From Prochlorococcus sp. AG-363-P19 (GTDB taxonomy: Bacteria > Cyanobacteriota > Cyanobacteriia > PCC-6307 > Cyanobiaceae): a stretch of DNA of 64,000 bases. This document shows positions 1 to 9,869 of the stretch, one piece after another. The stretch lies in the NCBI GenBank assembly GCA_003280055.1, contig QCGG01000002.1, positions 62,001-126,000 on the forward strand. Direction: 5' to 3'. The first letter of the stretch is position 1; each line of letters begins with the position of its first letter. The notes under the pieces were generated by a model. It made no database searches. It had not been told where the DNA came from and was given only the letters and a program-made list of their open reading frames with translations. Both the position numbers and the translations under genes were made by a program.

Positions 1-176
1 CTTTCAATTAGAGGGCCACCACAAAAAACACCTTGCTGCTTAGCTACCAAATTTGCTTTAACAGAAAGATTATTATCAATGATAGATGTTAAATCACCCC
101 GTCCTAGATCCTCATCTAGGAAAGTATCTAAAAGACGATTGAGCCCTGGAGAAAATAAATCCAAAACGAGCGTCAT
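1..176 (-). CDS. nadC: Nicotinate-nucleotide pyrophosphorylase (quinolinate phosphoribosyltransferase), N-terminal part
   Basis: Only the first 58 codons lie in the window; the gene runs off the left edge. NadC converts quinolinate and PRPP to nicotinate mononucleotide, CO2 and PPi in de novo NAD synthesis. The visible N-terminus begins MTLVLDLF and carries EDLGRGDLTS at about residues 24-33, the conserved family motif near the N-terminus, followed by a strand leading to GGP. The ATG at 176 is preceded in frame by a TAA, so the start is fixed. It lies 58 bases downstream of the mnmE stop on the same strand. The call rests on the short motif alone. Confidence 0.8.
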   Translation of the reverse strand, partial: MTLVLDLFSPGLNRLLDTFLDEDLGRGDLTSIIDNNLSVKANLVAKQQGVFCGGPLIE

Positions 177-234
177 ACATTAACTATGAATAAAGCCTAT
201 TCGTAAGTTTGCCCAACCAGGGAAAACTGGAATC

Positions 235-1632
235 TTATTTACCGATACAGAAGCGAGAAAAAATCCGATCCAATACAGCCTCAGTCAAATCCTCACCAAC
301 AAGCTCGCTCAAACTATGAATTGCATGACGTAAATCTATGGTCCAGAAATCCCATGGCAACATCTGGTCAGCAACCTCTTGAACACGTTGTAACGCTTCT
401 ACTGCAACTATCGCAAGATCTTTTTGCCTTTCATTAAGTGCAATTAGCAAAGCATCATTATCTGCAGCACCACACGCACTTAAAATAGCCTTAATTAAAT
501 TTTCCTCTCCTTCTCCTGTGAGGGCACTGAGCATCACATCAGGGGTTATTTCCCTGCCTGATAGACCAATGACAAAAGATTCCGGAACATGCGGGAGATC
601 TGCTTTATTTCCAATCAACAACCGTGGAATATCAATAGGAATTTTTTCTAATAATTTGGAATCCGTGCTTGTCCAACCACGTTGCAAATCGAAAACCAAC
701 AAAACTACATCTGCTCCTAACAACACCTCATAACTACGATCAATCCCTAGCTGTTCTAGTGAATCTTTTGTCTGATGAATTCCTGCTGTATCAACAATTG
801 TAATTGGAACCCCATTTAAAACTAACGAACTCTCAAGCACATCTCGTGTCGTTCCTGGCAAGTCTGAGACAATTGCTCTTTGATGACCACTAAGCCTATT
901 TAATAAAGAACTTTTCCCAACATTCGGACTTCCAACTAGCGCCACTCGAAGACCTTTTCTAAAAATGAGCCCCCTTTTAGAATCTTCGATTAATTTCTCA
1001 AGTTCCAAACGAACTTCATTAAGCTCTTTAAGAACAACATCGGCCTCTAGGAGTGGCAGCTCATCTTCAAAATCCACACGAGCATCTAATTCACTAAGTT
1101 GATCGATTAGCTTTGTTCGCAGAGAGGTAATACGTCTCTGGATTCCTCCATCAAGGCCTTTCATAGCTAGCTGAGCAGCGCGTCTACTACGAGCACCAAT
1201 AAGTTCATTAATTGCCTCGGCGCTAGTCAAATCCAATCTTCCATTTAAAACAGCACGTTGACTAAATTCACCAGGCAAAGCTCTGCGAACACCAGGTTGG
1301 GCAAGAACACGTTCCATTACTTGCTCTACAGAAATCAATCCCCCATGACAATGGATCTCTACAACATCCTCCCCGGTAAAACTACGAGGAGACTTCATCA
1401 GTAAAATCAAAACCTCATCAATACGTTCACGAGACTTTTCATCAATTACAAAGCCATAAAGGATTCGATGGCTTTCCCATCTCTGAGTCCCGGGTACAAA
1501 GACAATGCTCTTCACTACGCTCTCTGCCTTAGCCCCAGATACTCTCACAATGGCTACACCACCCTTTGCAGGTGCTACTGCAGTAATCACTGCAGCAATA
1601 GTCTCTTCAAGGAAGAATGGTGGGGAAGACAT
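235..1632 (-). CDS. mnmE: tRNA modification GTPase MnmE (TrmE)
   Basis: MnmE works with MnmG to install the (carboxymethyl)aminomethyl group on wobble U34 of certain tRNAs. The N-terminal formyl-THF-binding domain opens with TIAAVITAVAPAKGGVAIVR, the helical domain follows, and the G domain has GSPNVGKS at residues 234-241, TTRD at 261-264, DTAGIH at 281-286 and NKAD. The protein ends in the invariant C-x-G-K (FCIGK), whose Cys is essential in the family. I chose the ATG at 1632 (465 aa, normal length) because 37 further codons upstream are open but do not resemble the family. The partner gene mnmG is at 36530-38491. Confidence 0.96.
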   Translation of the reverse strand: MSSPPFFLEETIAAVITAVAPAKGGVAIVRVSGAKAESVVKSIVFVPGTQRWESHRILYGFVIDEKSRERIDEVLILLMKSPRSFTGEDVVEIHCHGGLISVEQVMERVLAQPGVRRALPGEFSQRAVLNGRLDLTSAEAINELIGARSRRAAQLAMKGLDGGIQRRITSLRTKLIDQLSELDARVDFEDELPLLEADVVLKELNEVRLELEKLIEDSKRGLIFRKGLRVALVGSPNVGKSSLLNRLSGHQRAIVSDLPGTTRDVLESSLVLNGVPITIVDTAGIHQTKDSLEQLGIDRSYEVLLGADVVLLVFDLQRGWTSTDSKLLEKIPIDIPRLLIGNKADLPHVPESFVIGLSGREITPDVMLSALTGEGEENLIKAILSACGAADNDALLIALNERQKDLAIVAVEALQRVQEVADQMLPWDFWTIDLRHAIHSLSELVGEDLTEAVLDRIFSRFCIGK

Positions 1633-1696
1633 TGACAAAAAACCCTCCGATTTCTCTACGATCACCTGCATCCTTACAACAATCGTATCCCTGAGC

Positions 1697-2155
1697 TTGC
1701 CAAAAATTAAGTATCTCCAAAAACTAAAAGCCAAGTTATACAAGTCACTTGTATGGATCTGGCAACAAGAAGGCTCAGCAGGTCAACGAGCAAAAGGACT
1801 TGCAGTAGGTATATTTAGCGGCTGCTTTCCATTCTTCGGATTACAAACTCTTTTAGGAATTAGTCTGGCTGGTGTCTTTCGCGGGAATCTTATCCTAGCC
1901 GCTATTGGAACATGGATTAGCAATCCATTCACTTATATACCCCTCTACTGGTTTAATTACAAAGTTGGTTCATTTTTAATTGGTAATCACGAAGATTTTA
2001 CAAAAATCAGCGATCTTAATTCGTATCAAGTATGGTCACAAAGTATAAGCTTTATAACACGAATACTGTTAGGATCTATTGTGACGGGTGGGGTATCAGC
2101 AATTGTTATAGGGAGCATCTTTTATAAAATCCTTCAGCAAAGAAAATTTAAATAA
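1697..2155 (+). CDS. DUF2062 membrane protein
   Basis: Small integral membrane protein of the DUF2062 family. It shows the characteristic run AKGLAVGIFSGCFPFFGLQT with following hydrophobic segments, GTWISNPFTYIPLYWFNY, and a C-terminal transmembrane helix (about three membrane spans in all). The frame is open back to 1505, but that would overlap the mnmE 5' end on the other strand. A TTG at 1697 gives a 152-residue protein typical of the family, so that start is proposed; it is uncertain. Biochemical function is unknown. It is divergent from mnmE and convergent with relA/spoT. Confidence 0.75.
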   Translation: MPKIKYLQKLKAKLYKSLVWIWQQEGSAGQRAKGLAVGIFSGCFPFFGLQTLLGISLAGVFRGNLILAAIGTWISNPFTYIPLYWFNYKVGSFLIGNHEDFTKISDLNSYQVWSQSISFITRILLGSIVTGGVSAIVIGSIFYKILQQRKFK

Positions 2156-2230
2156 GCAAGAACTCCTAATAAGGTTAAAAAGTCAATATTTTCTCTTAAA
2201 GTATTGTATGATTTTGCTTTTTTTAATAAC

Positions 2231-4561
2231 CTATCCCAATCCTGTACGTGCAATGTCAAGTACATCGGCCATTGATCTAATTTGTTCAACTGTTGTTGAC
2301 AATTGAGGAGAATTTTTCAATTCAACTCTCAAATCTATGCAAGCTGGCTTATCCGGAGCTGTTTTCACTCGTGCGTCACTAACATTAATTCCACTATCCG
2401 ACAAACGCATCAAAATGTCTTTAAGAATACCTACACGATCAATAACTTCGATTCGAAGCTGTACTGGAAACCGTTGCATATCAGTAATCGTATTTTGATT
2501 CCAGTGAACTGGCAACCTTCTCTCACTGGGCATAGTCGAAACATTAGGACAGTCCTGACGATGAATCGTAATGCCATGATTTCCTAAAGCAACCGTTCCC
2601 AAGATTGCTTCTCCGGGAAGAGGACTACAACAACCACCTAGTCGATATTCCAATCCTTCCACTCCTAAGATCGGTTCACCTTCTAATAAGCAGGGTCTAA
2701 CAGAGCTAACTTCAGTCTGATTGACAAGATTTCTCGCAACAACATCATTTGTTTCAACTTGATTCGGAACTAAATTCTGTAGACGTATCTCCTCACGTAA
2801 TCGATTAAGAACTTGTTGAAGAGTTAACGCACCAAATCCTAATCCAGCTAACAAATCATCTGTTGTTTGTAAATTACATCGCTCTGCAACTCTTAGCATT
2901 GCCTCACTACTTAACAAGGTATCAAAACCATTTCGTCCTAATTCCCTCTCCAACAATTCTTTTCCCCTCTCAATTGTTTCGTCTCGATGACTACGCTTAT
3001 ACCACTGTCGTATACGATTACGAGCTGTAGGAGTCGCAACAAAATTAAGCCAATCAAGGCTGGGATGTGCTGTCTTACTAGTTAAGACATGAACAAAGTC
3101 TCCATTTTGAAGGGGTGTTGACAAAGGACAAAGTCGGTCATTAATTCTCGTTCCATGGCAATGATTACCTACTTCAGAATGAATTCGATACGCAAAATCT
3201 ACAGCTGTTGAACCCTTGCGAAGTCCAACAACATCTCCCTTTGGAGTAAATACAAATACTTCCTCGTCAAAAAGATCTTCCTTTATAGAAGCAAGATAGT
3301 CATTGTGATCATCATTCCCTCCTTCTTGTTGCCACTCAACTAATTGTCGCAACCAATTAAAGCGTTGAGTGTCCCCAACAGCAGGAGATCCTCCTTCTTT
3401 ATATTTCCAATGGGCGGCAATACCAAACTCTGCCACTCTATGCATCTCTGGGGTGCGGATCTGAACTTCAATTGGTCGATGTCTACCAATAACAGAAGTA
3501 TGCAAGGATTGATAGCCATTAGGCTTAGGTAAACCAATATAGTCTTTAAACCGACCTGGAATGGGGCGAAAAGTATCATGTACAACAGCTAATGCCCGAT
3601 AACAAGCATCAACAGTTGGAGCAATTATACGAAGAGCCGCAACATCAAATATTTCATGAAAAGCTTTTTGTTGACGTTGCATCTTGCTCCAAATTCCATA
3701 AAGGTGTTTAGGTCGACCGCTAATCTCACAAGTGCCAAGACCCATACAAGACAAGCGGTCACTTAGTAAATCCAAGGTAATTTCAAGTCGTTCTTCTCTC
3801 TCACTACGTTTGGTCGCAACCTGCTGTTGAATCTCGCGAAAATCCTCTGGTTCCAATAACTTAAATGCCAAATCCTCCAATTCCCACTTAAAGCGGCCTA
3901 TACCTAGCCGATTAGCTAAAGGAGCATAAATCTCTCGTGTTTCACGAGCTATTCTCTGTTGTTTATCTAACTGCAATGAACTAATGGTCCTCATATTATG
4001 GAGCCTGTCAGCCAACTTCACTAAGACAACTCTGATATCACTGGCCATTGCCAAAAACATTTTGCGGAGATTTTCAGCTTGAGCCTCAGTTCGATTGGTG
4101 AAATGAATTCCTCCTAATTTCGTCACTCCTTCAACTAAACCACGTACTTCAACGCCAAAATATGCTTCAAGTTGTTTAGGAGTAACGTCAGTATCCTCAA
4201 CAACATCATGTAAGAAACCAGCGGCAATAACGGTTGCGCTAGAGCCGATCTCCCGCAATAGATCAGCTACTGCCACTGGATGAACAATATAAGGCTCGCC
4301 ACTAGCTCTAAATTGCCCCTCATGAAGCTGAAAAGCAAAGTCAAAGGCTGCCGCTAATAAAGCCTCAGAATCAATTGGACAACTTTGACCAATCCCATTA
4401 GGAACTTGCTTAATACAATCCTTTAACCAATCTGGAAGCACAATTTCATAGTCCTCAAGTCCCCTGACAGGGGCCATAAGCACTGGAAAATTGCCGCACA
4501 AATCCTGAGAACCGCCTTCGCTAGTGTTAGTGGGATCAATTTCAGAACTGACGTTAAGCAT
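2231..4561 (-). CDS. spoT: Bifunctional (p)ppGpp synthetase/hydrolase (RelA/SpoT, Rsh)
   Basis: Long Rsh enzyme of 776 residues that makes and degrades the stringent-response alarmone (p)ppGpp. Order of domains: HD hydrolase with His80, HD at 118-119 and ED at 122-123 in HDVVEDT, so hydrolysis should be active; synthetase domain with RFKDYIGLPKPNGYQSLHT and EVQIRT..MH; TGS domain (VFTPKGDVVGLRKGST); and a C-terminal ACT domain beginning near FPVQLRIEVIDRVGILKDI. All key motifs appear intact, consistent with the single bifunctional Rsh usual in cyanobacteria. The ATG at 4561 is used; ATG at 4477 is an alternative. It is divergent from the ABC ATPase gene with almost no intergenic space. Confidence 0.95.
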   Translation of the reverse strand: MLNVSSEIDPTNTSEGGSQDLCGNFPVLMAPVRGLEDYEIVLPDWLKDCIKQVPNGIGQSCPIDSEALLAAAFDFAFQLHEGQFRASGEPYIVHPVAVADLLREIGSSATVIAAGFLHDVVEDTDVTPKQLEAYFGVEVRGLVEGVTKLGGIHFTNRTEAQAENLRKMFLAMASDIRVVLVKLADRLHNMRTISSLQLDKQQRIARETREIYAPLANRLGIGRFKWELEDLAFKLLEPEDFREIQQQVATKRSEREERLEITLDLLSDRLSCMGLGTCEISGRPKHLYGIWSKMQRQQKAFHEIFDVAALRIIAPTVDACYRALAVVHDTFRPIPGRFKDYIGLPKPNGYQSLHTSVIGRHRPIEVQIRTPEMHRVAEFGIAAHWKYKEGGSPAVGDTQRFNWLRQLVEWQQEGGNDDHNDYLASIKEDLFDEEVFVFTPKGDVVGLRKGSTAVDFAYRIHSEVGNHCHGTRINDRLCPLSTPLQNGDFVHVLTSKTAHPSLDWLNFVATPTARNRIRQWYKRSHRDETIERGKELLERELGRNGFDTLLSSEAMLRVAERCNLQTTDDLLAGLGFGALTLQQVLNRLREEIRLQNLVPNQVETNDVVARNLVNQTEVSSVRPCLLEGEPILGVEGLEYRLGGCCSPLPGEAILGTVALGNHGITIHRQDCPNVSTMPSERRLPVHWNQNTITDMQRFPVQLRIEVIDRVGILKDILMRLSDSGINVSDARVKTAPDKPACIDLRVELKNSPQLSTTVEQIRSMADVLDIARTGLG

Positions 4562-4615
4562 CCGACCTTGCGGATAATTCCATGGTATTCAGGCCATATA
4601 AGACGTGCTACTCCT

Positions 4616-6217
4616 ATGCCCCATTCATCCGGGCAGGTTCTTGAGTTGAAACACTTGCGAGTCCAATATCCCTCAACTAACAAATGGATATTGAACGGAT
4701 TGGACCTCACGCTTTCCCAAGGCGAAAGCGTTGCTCTAGTAGGGCCATCAGGCTGTGGGAAAAGCACCGTGGCAAAAGCATCCTTAAAACTTCTTCCAGC
4801 ACAAAGCATATGCGAAGGAGAAATATTCTTAGGAGGTAAAGATCCTCGTCAACTAAAGGAAGTCAAACTTAGAGAATTAAGAGCAAAAACAGCAGGGTTG
4901 ATTTTCCAAGATCCAATGACTCGTCTGAATCCCTTAATCAAGATCGAAGATCATTTACTCGACACCCTACAAGCACATCAACCACAAACTTCCTACAAAA
5001 AAAGAAAACAAAAAGCAGAAATACTCCTTGAGAAAGTAGGTATTAATCCCAGTCGAATCAATGCCTATCCTCACGAATTGAGCGGTGGAATGCGTCAAAG
5101 ACTAGGCATCGCATTAGCAATCGCCCTAAACCCTCCTTTAATTATCGCTGATGAGCCAACTACCAGTCTCGATGTTGCCGTAGCAGATCAAATCATGCAT
5201 CAACTAACTAACCTTTGCAAAGAAATGGGCGTAGCTCTTTTGCTGATAAGTCATGACCTGGCCTTAGCAGCAAAATGGTGCAAGCGATTGGCAATTCTCG
5301 ATAAAGGGCGCATTGTCGAAGACGGACCATGTAAAAAAATACTAAGCCAGCCGGAATCACAAGTTGGCAGAATAATGATTGAATCTGCTCGAAAAAAAGA
5401 AATTTTTATTCCTGAATCTAAAGAACTGAAATCTACAGTCTTAGAAATAAATAATTTACGTTGTTGGCACAAACAAGGTGGTCAGCCTTGGTCACCTTCC
5501 TGGAATAAAGCCGTCAATGGAATTAGCTTCTCTTTGCAAGCTGGAGAGACTATTGGTGTAGTTGGGAAATCAGGTTGTGGGAAAAGTACTCTTTGCAGGG
5601 CACTGTTAGGACTTACCCCAATCAGAGGAGGTTTAGTAACTCTAGATAATTGCGATTTTCTAAAATTAAAGGGCAAATCATTCCAGAAAAAAAGAAAACT
5701 AATACAGATGGTCTTCCAAGACCCGCTTGCTTGTCTCAATCCAAGCATGACTGTTGAGGATGCAATAGCAGACCCTCTACTAATACATAAAATATGCCAA
5801 AAATCACAAGCAAAAGAAAAAGCCATGCAACTACTTCAGCAAGTAGGACTGAATCCACCTGAATATTTTAAAAATCGTATGCCAAAGGAACTCTCGGGGG
5901 GACAACAACAAAGAGTTGCTATAGCACGTGCTATAGCATTAATGCCAAAAGTTCTAATTTGCGATGAAAGTGTAAGTATGCTTGATCCAGAGATACAGAA
6001 TGAGGTTCTTCAATTGCTAAAGAGACTACAAAAGAAATTAAATATAGGCATACTATTTATTACACATGATTTACAAATTGCAGCGAATTTTTGTCAAAAA
6101 ATAATCGTCCTAGATCAGGGAGAAATTGTTGAACAAGGGTCACCAGATACAGTACTTAAAGAACCAAAGGCACATATCACAAAACTCCTTGTCCAATCCC
6201 TCCCAAGATTATCTTAG
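4616..6217 (+). CDS. Fused two-domain ABC transporter ATPase, oligopeptide/dipeptide type (DppD-DppF like)
   Basis: Two complete nucleotide-binding domains in one chain of 533 residues. Domain 1: Walker A GPSGCGKS at 43-50, signature LSGGMRQRL, Walker B IIADEP. Domain 2: Walker A GKSGCGKST, signature LSGGQQQRV, Walker B LICDES. QDPMTRLNPL and QDPLACLNPS after the Q-loops are typical of peptide/nickel/opine importers; fused versions occur in the YejF type. No permease or binding protein is adjacent, so the partners must be elsewhere. ATG at 4616 is preferred over the in-frame ATG at 4568, which would crowd the divergent spoT start. The stop directly abuts the convergent rluD stop (6217/6218). 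Confidence 0.88.
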   Translation: MPHSSGQVLELKHLRVQYPSTNKWILNGLDLTLSQGESVALVGPSGCGKSTVAKASLKLLPAQSICEGEIFLGGKDPRQLKEVKLRELRAKTAGLIFQDPMTRLNPLIKIEDHLLDTLQAHQPQTSYKKRKQKAEILLEKVGINPSRINAYPHELSGGMRQRLGIALAIALNPPLIIADEPTTSLDVAVADQIMHQLTNLCKEMGVALLLISHDLALAAKWCKRLAILDKGRIVEDGPCKKILSQPESQVGRIMIESARKKEIFIPESKELKSTVLEINNLRCWHKQGGQPWSPSWNKAVNGISFSLQAGETIGVVGKSGCGKSTLCRALLGLTPIRGGLVTLDNCDFLKLKGKSFQKKRKLIQMVFQDPLACLNPSMTVEDAIADPLLIHKICQKSQAKEKAMQLLQQVGLNPPEYFKNRMPKELSGGQQQRVAIARAIALMPKVLICDESVSMLDPEIQNEVLQLLKRLQKKLNIGILFITHDLQIAANFCQKIIVLDQGEIVEQGSPDTVLKEPKAHITKLLVQSLPRLS

Positions 6218-7195
6218 TCAAGACTCATTTCCGGATCTCTTACGCAATAAAGACAACAACCTAAGAAATTCCAACGGTAAAGGAGCCTCAAAATTCATTC
6301 GTGATCCTGTAATGGGATGATCCAAGCCAAGTTGAATAGCATGTAAGGCCTGTCCTGACAAATTAATAGGAAGTTTTTTACGACGGCTATAAATAGGATC
6401 GCCAACAATTGGGTGCCCAAGGTGAGAGCAATGAACACGAATCTGATGAGTGCGGCCAGTATCTAATTTGAAACGCAATAATGAATAATCGCCAAGACGT
6501 TCCTTCAATTGCCAACTTGTAGAAGCATATCGACCAATATCATCGGACACTACAGCGTATTTCTTTCTATCAACAGGATGTCTTCCAATCGCACCTTTAA
6601 TCATTCCTTCATCACCTTTAAGTACTCCATGAACAACAGCTAAATAATTACGTGATGCAATTCTTCTTTGAATCTGTTTCTGCAAACTAACCAAAGACTC
6701 TTGACTCTTTGCAATAACAATACAACCAGTAGTGTCCTTATCAAGCCGGTGTACTATTCCTGGTCTCAGCTTCCCATTAATCCCAGGTAGATCATTGCAA
6801 TGATATAAAATTCCATTCACTAATGTACCATCCTTATTTCCAGGTGCAGGATGAACAGTTAGGCCTGCTGGTTTATTTACTACAATTAAATGGTCATCTT
6901 CAAATAAAATATCAAGATCCATTTTTTCTGGTTTTAAATAAGGTAATGGTTCTGGCGGTGGGATCCAAATAACAACCTCATCTCCTTCTCTTAAAGGAGT
7001 TTTAGATAAGCCAATTTTTCCATTTATTCGAACATATCCTGCATCAATAAACTTTTGAATTCTATTTCGACTTTGCTCTTGTCGCTGGCTCACCAACCAA
7101 CGATCTAGCCTCATAGGTAAAGGTTTTAAATAAACAAGCTTAACCAGCTCACCTTCTCCTTCCTTAAACCCCAATAGTTGTTCTTTAGAGTTCAT
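6218..7195 (-). CDS. rluD: 23S rRNA pseudouridine synthase, RluD family
   Basis: RsuA/RluA/RluD-type pseudouridine synthase of 325 residues. An N-terminal S4 RNA-binding domain starts at MRLDRWLVSQ, and the catalytic motif GIVHRLDKDTTGC carries the nucleophilic Asp. Further family motifs are VNKPAGLTVHP, GRTHQIRVH and GHPIVGDP. The ATG at 7195 overlaps the rbgA stop as ATGA, which fixes the start and suggests translational coupling; 11 more upstream codons are open but lie inside rbgA. Target site (RluD versus RluC-like specificity) cannot be settled from sequence alone. It is the last gene of the usp-rbgA-rluD chain. Confidence 0.9.
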   Translation of the reverse strand: MNSKEQLLGFKEGEGELVKLVYLKPLPMRLDRWLVSQRQEQSRNRIQKFIDAGYVRINGKIGLSKTPLREGDEVVIWIPPPEPLPYLKPEKMDLDILFEDDHLIVVNKPAGLTVHPAPGNKDGTLVNGILYHCNDLPGINGKLRPGIVHRLDKDTTGCIVIAKSQESLVSLQKQIQRRIASRNYLAVVHGVLKGDEGMIKGAIGRHPVDRKKYAVVSDDIGRYASTSWQLKERLGDYSLLRFKLDTGRTHQIRVHCSHLGHPIVGDPIYSRRKKLPINLSGQALHAIQLGLDHPITGSRMNFEAPLPLEFLRLLSLLRKRSGNES

Positions 7196-8049
7196 GGGAG
7201 TTCCAATGTAATCTGACCCAGAGAACATTTCCGAAAATCATCCAATAATCTTTGTGCCATTCTCTGAGCATCGCCTGAGGTATTTCTTTGAGCTAATACA
7301 CTCAGCCATTCATGACAATCTTTAGCTTGTTTCGGGATAGGAATCCCATAACGCCTCTGCAAGATTGAACTTGAACAAATAGCTTGATTTTCTAGCTCTA
7401 CCAACATCTTAAGGAACTCAACTGCAACAATTTCAACGTCATATGCTCCCTGACCAATGTCATCACAAATAGCAAGAAGTAAAGCAGATTTTTGATCATC
7501 CAACCTTGGAGGCAATACGCCCGGAGCATCCAGCAAATCCAAATCCTGGCCAACCCTTACCCAACGCAAAGTGCGAGTAACACCAGCCCGTCTAGCACTC
7601 GCAACAATCTTCTGACGAACCAATCGATTAATTAACGCAGACTTTCCAACATTCGGGAATCCTAAAACAAGTGCTCGAACTGGTCGTCTCCGCATGCCTC
7701 TAGAAAAACGGCGTTTATTAAGCTGGCGACCAGAACGAATTGCAGCTTGTTGAATCTGCTTCACACCTTTTCCACTTTTAGCGTCGCACCACCATGGAAT
7801 TTGCCCTTTTCCCCTAAACCATTTATCCCATAAAGCCATGGTTTCTTTGGAAACCATGTCTCGTCTATTTAAGACTAAAAGATGTTGCTTCCCACTAATC
7901 CAACGCTTTAAGCGTGGATGAGAAGTAGATAGTGGAATTCTTGCATCACGTACTTCAATCACTAAATCAACCTTGTCCAAACTATTGGCCAACTGTTGTT
8001 CTGCTTTAGCAATATGGCCTGGATACCACTGAATAGTTAAAGAACTCAT
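7192..8049 (-). CDS. rbgA: Ribosome biogenesis GTPase RbgA/YlqF
   Basis: Circularly permuted GTPase needed for late 50S assembly in other bacteria. The order is permuted: NRRD (G4) comes before GFPNVGKS (G1), followed by DAPGVL (G3). The N-terminus IQWYPGHIAKAE is the YlqF signature. The ATG at 8049 gives 285 residues and overlaps the usp stop as ATGA; a longer frame of 20 codons upstream lies within usp and is rejected. The 3' end overlaps the rluD start in the same way, so rRNA modification and ribosome assembly proteins are likely co-translated. Confidence 0.93.
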   Translation of the reverse strand: MSSLTIQWYPGHIAKAEQQLANSLDKVDLVIEVRDARIPLSTSHPRLKRWISGKQHLLVLNRRDMVSKETMALWDKWFRGKGQIPWWCDAKSGKGVKQIQQAAIRSGRQLNKRRFSRGMRRRPVRALVLGFPNVGKSALINRLVRQKIVASARRAGVTRTLRWVRVGQDLDLLDAPGVLPPRLDDQKSALLLAICDDIGQGAYDVEIVAVEFLKMLVELENQAICSSSILQRRYGIPIPKQAKDCHEWLSVLAQRNTSGDAQRMAQRLLDDFRKCSLGQITLELP

Positions 8050-8447
8050 GGCACCACCAGAACAGGGCAAGGTGCTAACTGAATCACACGAGCAGGGGTG
8101 CTTTCCCACTCATCCTCAAGATTTATGCCCTTGGCACCCATAAGAATCAAATCAACATTCCTTTCATCTGCTAGATCACAAATCACAACAGCAGGATTAC
8201 CTGCTCGCTGAACTGCCTCAACAACAACTCCCGCCTCCTGAAAATGCGTTACAACGGTCTCACAAAAGCTCTGACCTGCAGTCAAAGTTCTATTGCGATA
8301 AGAAAAATTAGCATCATCCACCGACAGCAATATCAACTGGCTTCTCTGACTTATTACTAATTCCAAAGCCTTCTTAGCTCCTTCAAGAGCCCGTAAAAAC
8401 GGTTCAATTGGAAAAAGAACTTTTTCGAACAAATAACCCTCCGACAC
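8046..8447 (-). CDS. Universal stress protein family (UspA-like) protein
   Basis: Single Usp domain of 133 residues. It begins with KVLFPIEPF (strand 1), then LILLSVDD, and ends with DLILMGAKGI followed by STPARVIQLAPCPVLVVP, the usual Usp finish. The ATP-binding G-x2-G-x9-G-S/T motif is degenerate, so nucleotide binding is uncertain. The start is GTG (MSEGYLFEKV). It heads the three-gene chain with rbgA and rluD, joined by an ATGA overlap, and is divergent from pgk across 116 bases that should hold both promoters. The role is unknown; co-expression with ribosome-assembly genes is the only contextual clue. Confidence 0.82.
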   Translation of the reverse strand: MSEGYLFEKVLFPIEPFLRALEGAKKALELVISQRSQLILLSVDDANFSYRNRTLTAGQSFCETVVTHFQEAGVVVEAVQRAGNPAVVICDLADERNVDLILMGAKGINLEDEWESTPARVIQLAPCPVLVVP

Positions 8448-8563
8448 TCAATTCTTATTTGTAGTACAGCAGCTGAAGGTCATTTAGCCAACTGGACAAC
8501 AAGCCAAAACGCCCTCCCAAGGGTTAATCTCTCACCGTTTACTTAATACACGCAACAAATACT

Positions 8564-9772
8564 ATGGCTAAGCGTTCTCTGTCTAGCCTCAGCGCAAAAG
8601 ACCTCCGCAGTAAACGCGTGTTAGTTCGTGTGGACTTCAATGTACCTCTCGATGAAGCTAATCATATAACCGATGACACACGAATCCGTGCAGCAATACC
8701 AACAATCACAGACCTGATTAGAAAAAATGCGCGTGTAATTCTTTGTGCTCACTTTGGAAGACCTAAGGGTCAAGTAAAAGAAGACATGCGCTTAACCCCA
8801 GTTGCTGCGCGCCTAAGTGAACTCCTTCAAAAAGACGTAGTAAAAAGTGATAGCTGCATAGGAGAAGACGCCTCATCGAAAGTCGCCGCAATGAGTGATG
8901 GTGATGTTCTCCTGCTAGAAAATGTCCGTTTCTTTGCAGAGGAAGAAAACAATGAGTCTAATTTTGCAAAAACACTCGCATCCCTAGCAGAGGTTTATGT
9001 GAATGATGCGTTTGGAGCTGCACATCGTGCCCATGCTTCAACTGAAGGAGTCACCAAATTCCTAACAACAAATGTTGCTGGCTATCTTATGGAGAAAGAA
9101 CTTCAGTATCTTCAAGGTGCTATAGAAGAACCCAAAAGACCTTTAGCAGCAATCGTTGGAGGCTCGAAGGTAAGCAGCAAAATTGGCGTTCTTGAATCCC
9201 TAATAGATAAATGTGACAAGGTATTGATAGGAGGTGGAATGATATTCACTTTCTATAAAGCCCGTGGTCTGGACGTAGGCAAAAGCCTGATTGAAAATGA
9301 CAAGCTCGAACTTGCTAAAGAACTTGAAGCTAAAGCCAACGCTAAAGGTGTGGAGTTATTGCTACCAACTGATGTAGTACTTGCAGATAATTTCGCTCCA
9401 GATGCGAATAGCAAAACTACATCTGTAAATTCTATTCCTGATGGCTGGATGGGACTTGATATTGGCCCAGAGTCAATCTCAACATTTCAAAGCGCTCTTC
9501 AAGATTGTCAAACTGTAATTTGGAATGGCCCTATGGGGGTATTTGAGTTTGAAAAATTTGCCGCCGGTACAAACAATATTGCTACTACACTTGCAGAACT
9601 AGGGTCCAAAGGTTGTTGCACAATTATAGGTGGAGGCGATTCTGTGGCTGCAGTAGAAAAGGCAGGTCTAGCTGAAAAAATGTCTCACATTTCTACTGGA
9701 GGAGGAGCAAGTCTAGAACTACTAGAAGGAAAGACTCTTCCTGGAGTTGCTGCCCTAGACGAGATAGCTTAA
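8564..9772 (+). CDS. pgk: Phosphoglycerate kinase
   Basis: Catalyses 3-phosphoglycerate + ATP to 1,3-bisphosphoglycerate + ADP, in both the Calvin cycle and glycolysis; cytosolic. At 402 residues it is full length. It starts at ATG with [20 protein letters not shown] is the Pgk signature, HFGRPKG and [13 protein letters not shown] bind substrate, [12 protein letters not shown] starts the hinge, GPMGVFE and [13 protein letters not shown] form the nucleotide site. No clear terminator was seen in the 97 bases after the stop, which are AT-rich. Confidence 0.98.
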   Translation: MAKRSLSSLSAKDLRSKRVLVRVDFNVPLDEANHITDDTRIRAAIPTITDLIRKNARVILCAHFGRPKGQVKEDMRLTPVAARLSELLQKDVVKSDSCIGEDASSKVAAMSDGDVLLLENVRFFAEEENNESNFAKTLASLAEVYVNDAFGAAHRAHASTEGVTKFLTTNVAGYLMEKELQYLQGAIEEPKRPLAAIVGGSKVSSKIGVLESLIDKCDKVLIGGGMIFTFYKARGLDVGKSLIENDKLELAKELEAKANAKGVELLLPTDVVLADNFAPDANSKTTSVNSIPDGWMGLDIGPESISTFQSALQDCQTVIWNGPMGVFEFEKFAAGTNNIATTLAELGSKGCCTIIGGGDSVAAVEKAGLAEKMSHISTGGGASLELLEGKTLPGVAALDEIA

Positions 9773-9869
9773 CTGCTTTAATGAAAAGTATAAAAACGAT
9801 TTAATGTGAAAAAAATATCAAGATTCCAATAGTAGATATAAAATAAAAAGACTATCTTTTAAAATGAAA

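Noticed and set aside
1505-1696. Upstream extension of the DUF2062 frame
   Set aside because: It overlaps the mnmE 5' end on the other strand and lacks DUF2062-like sequence.
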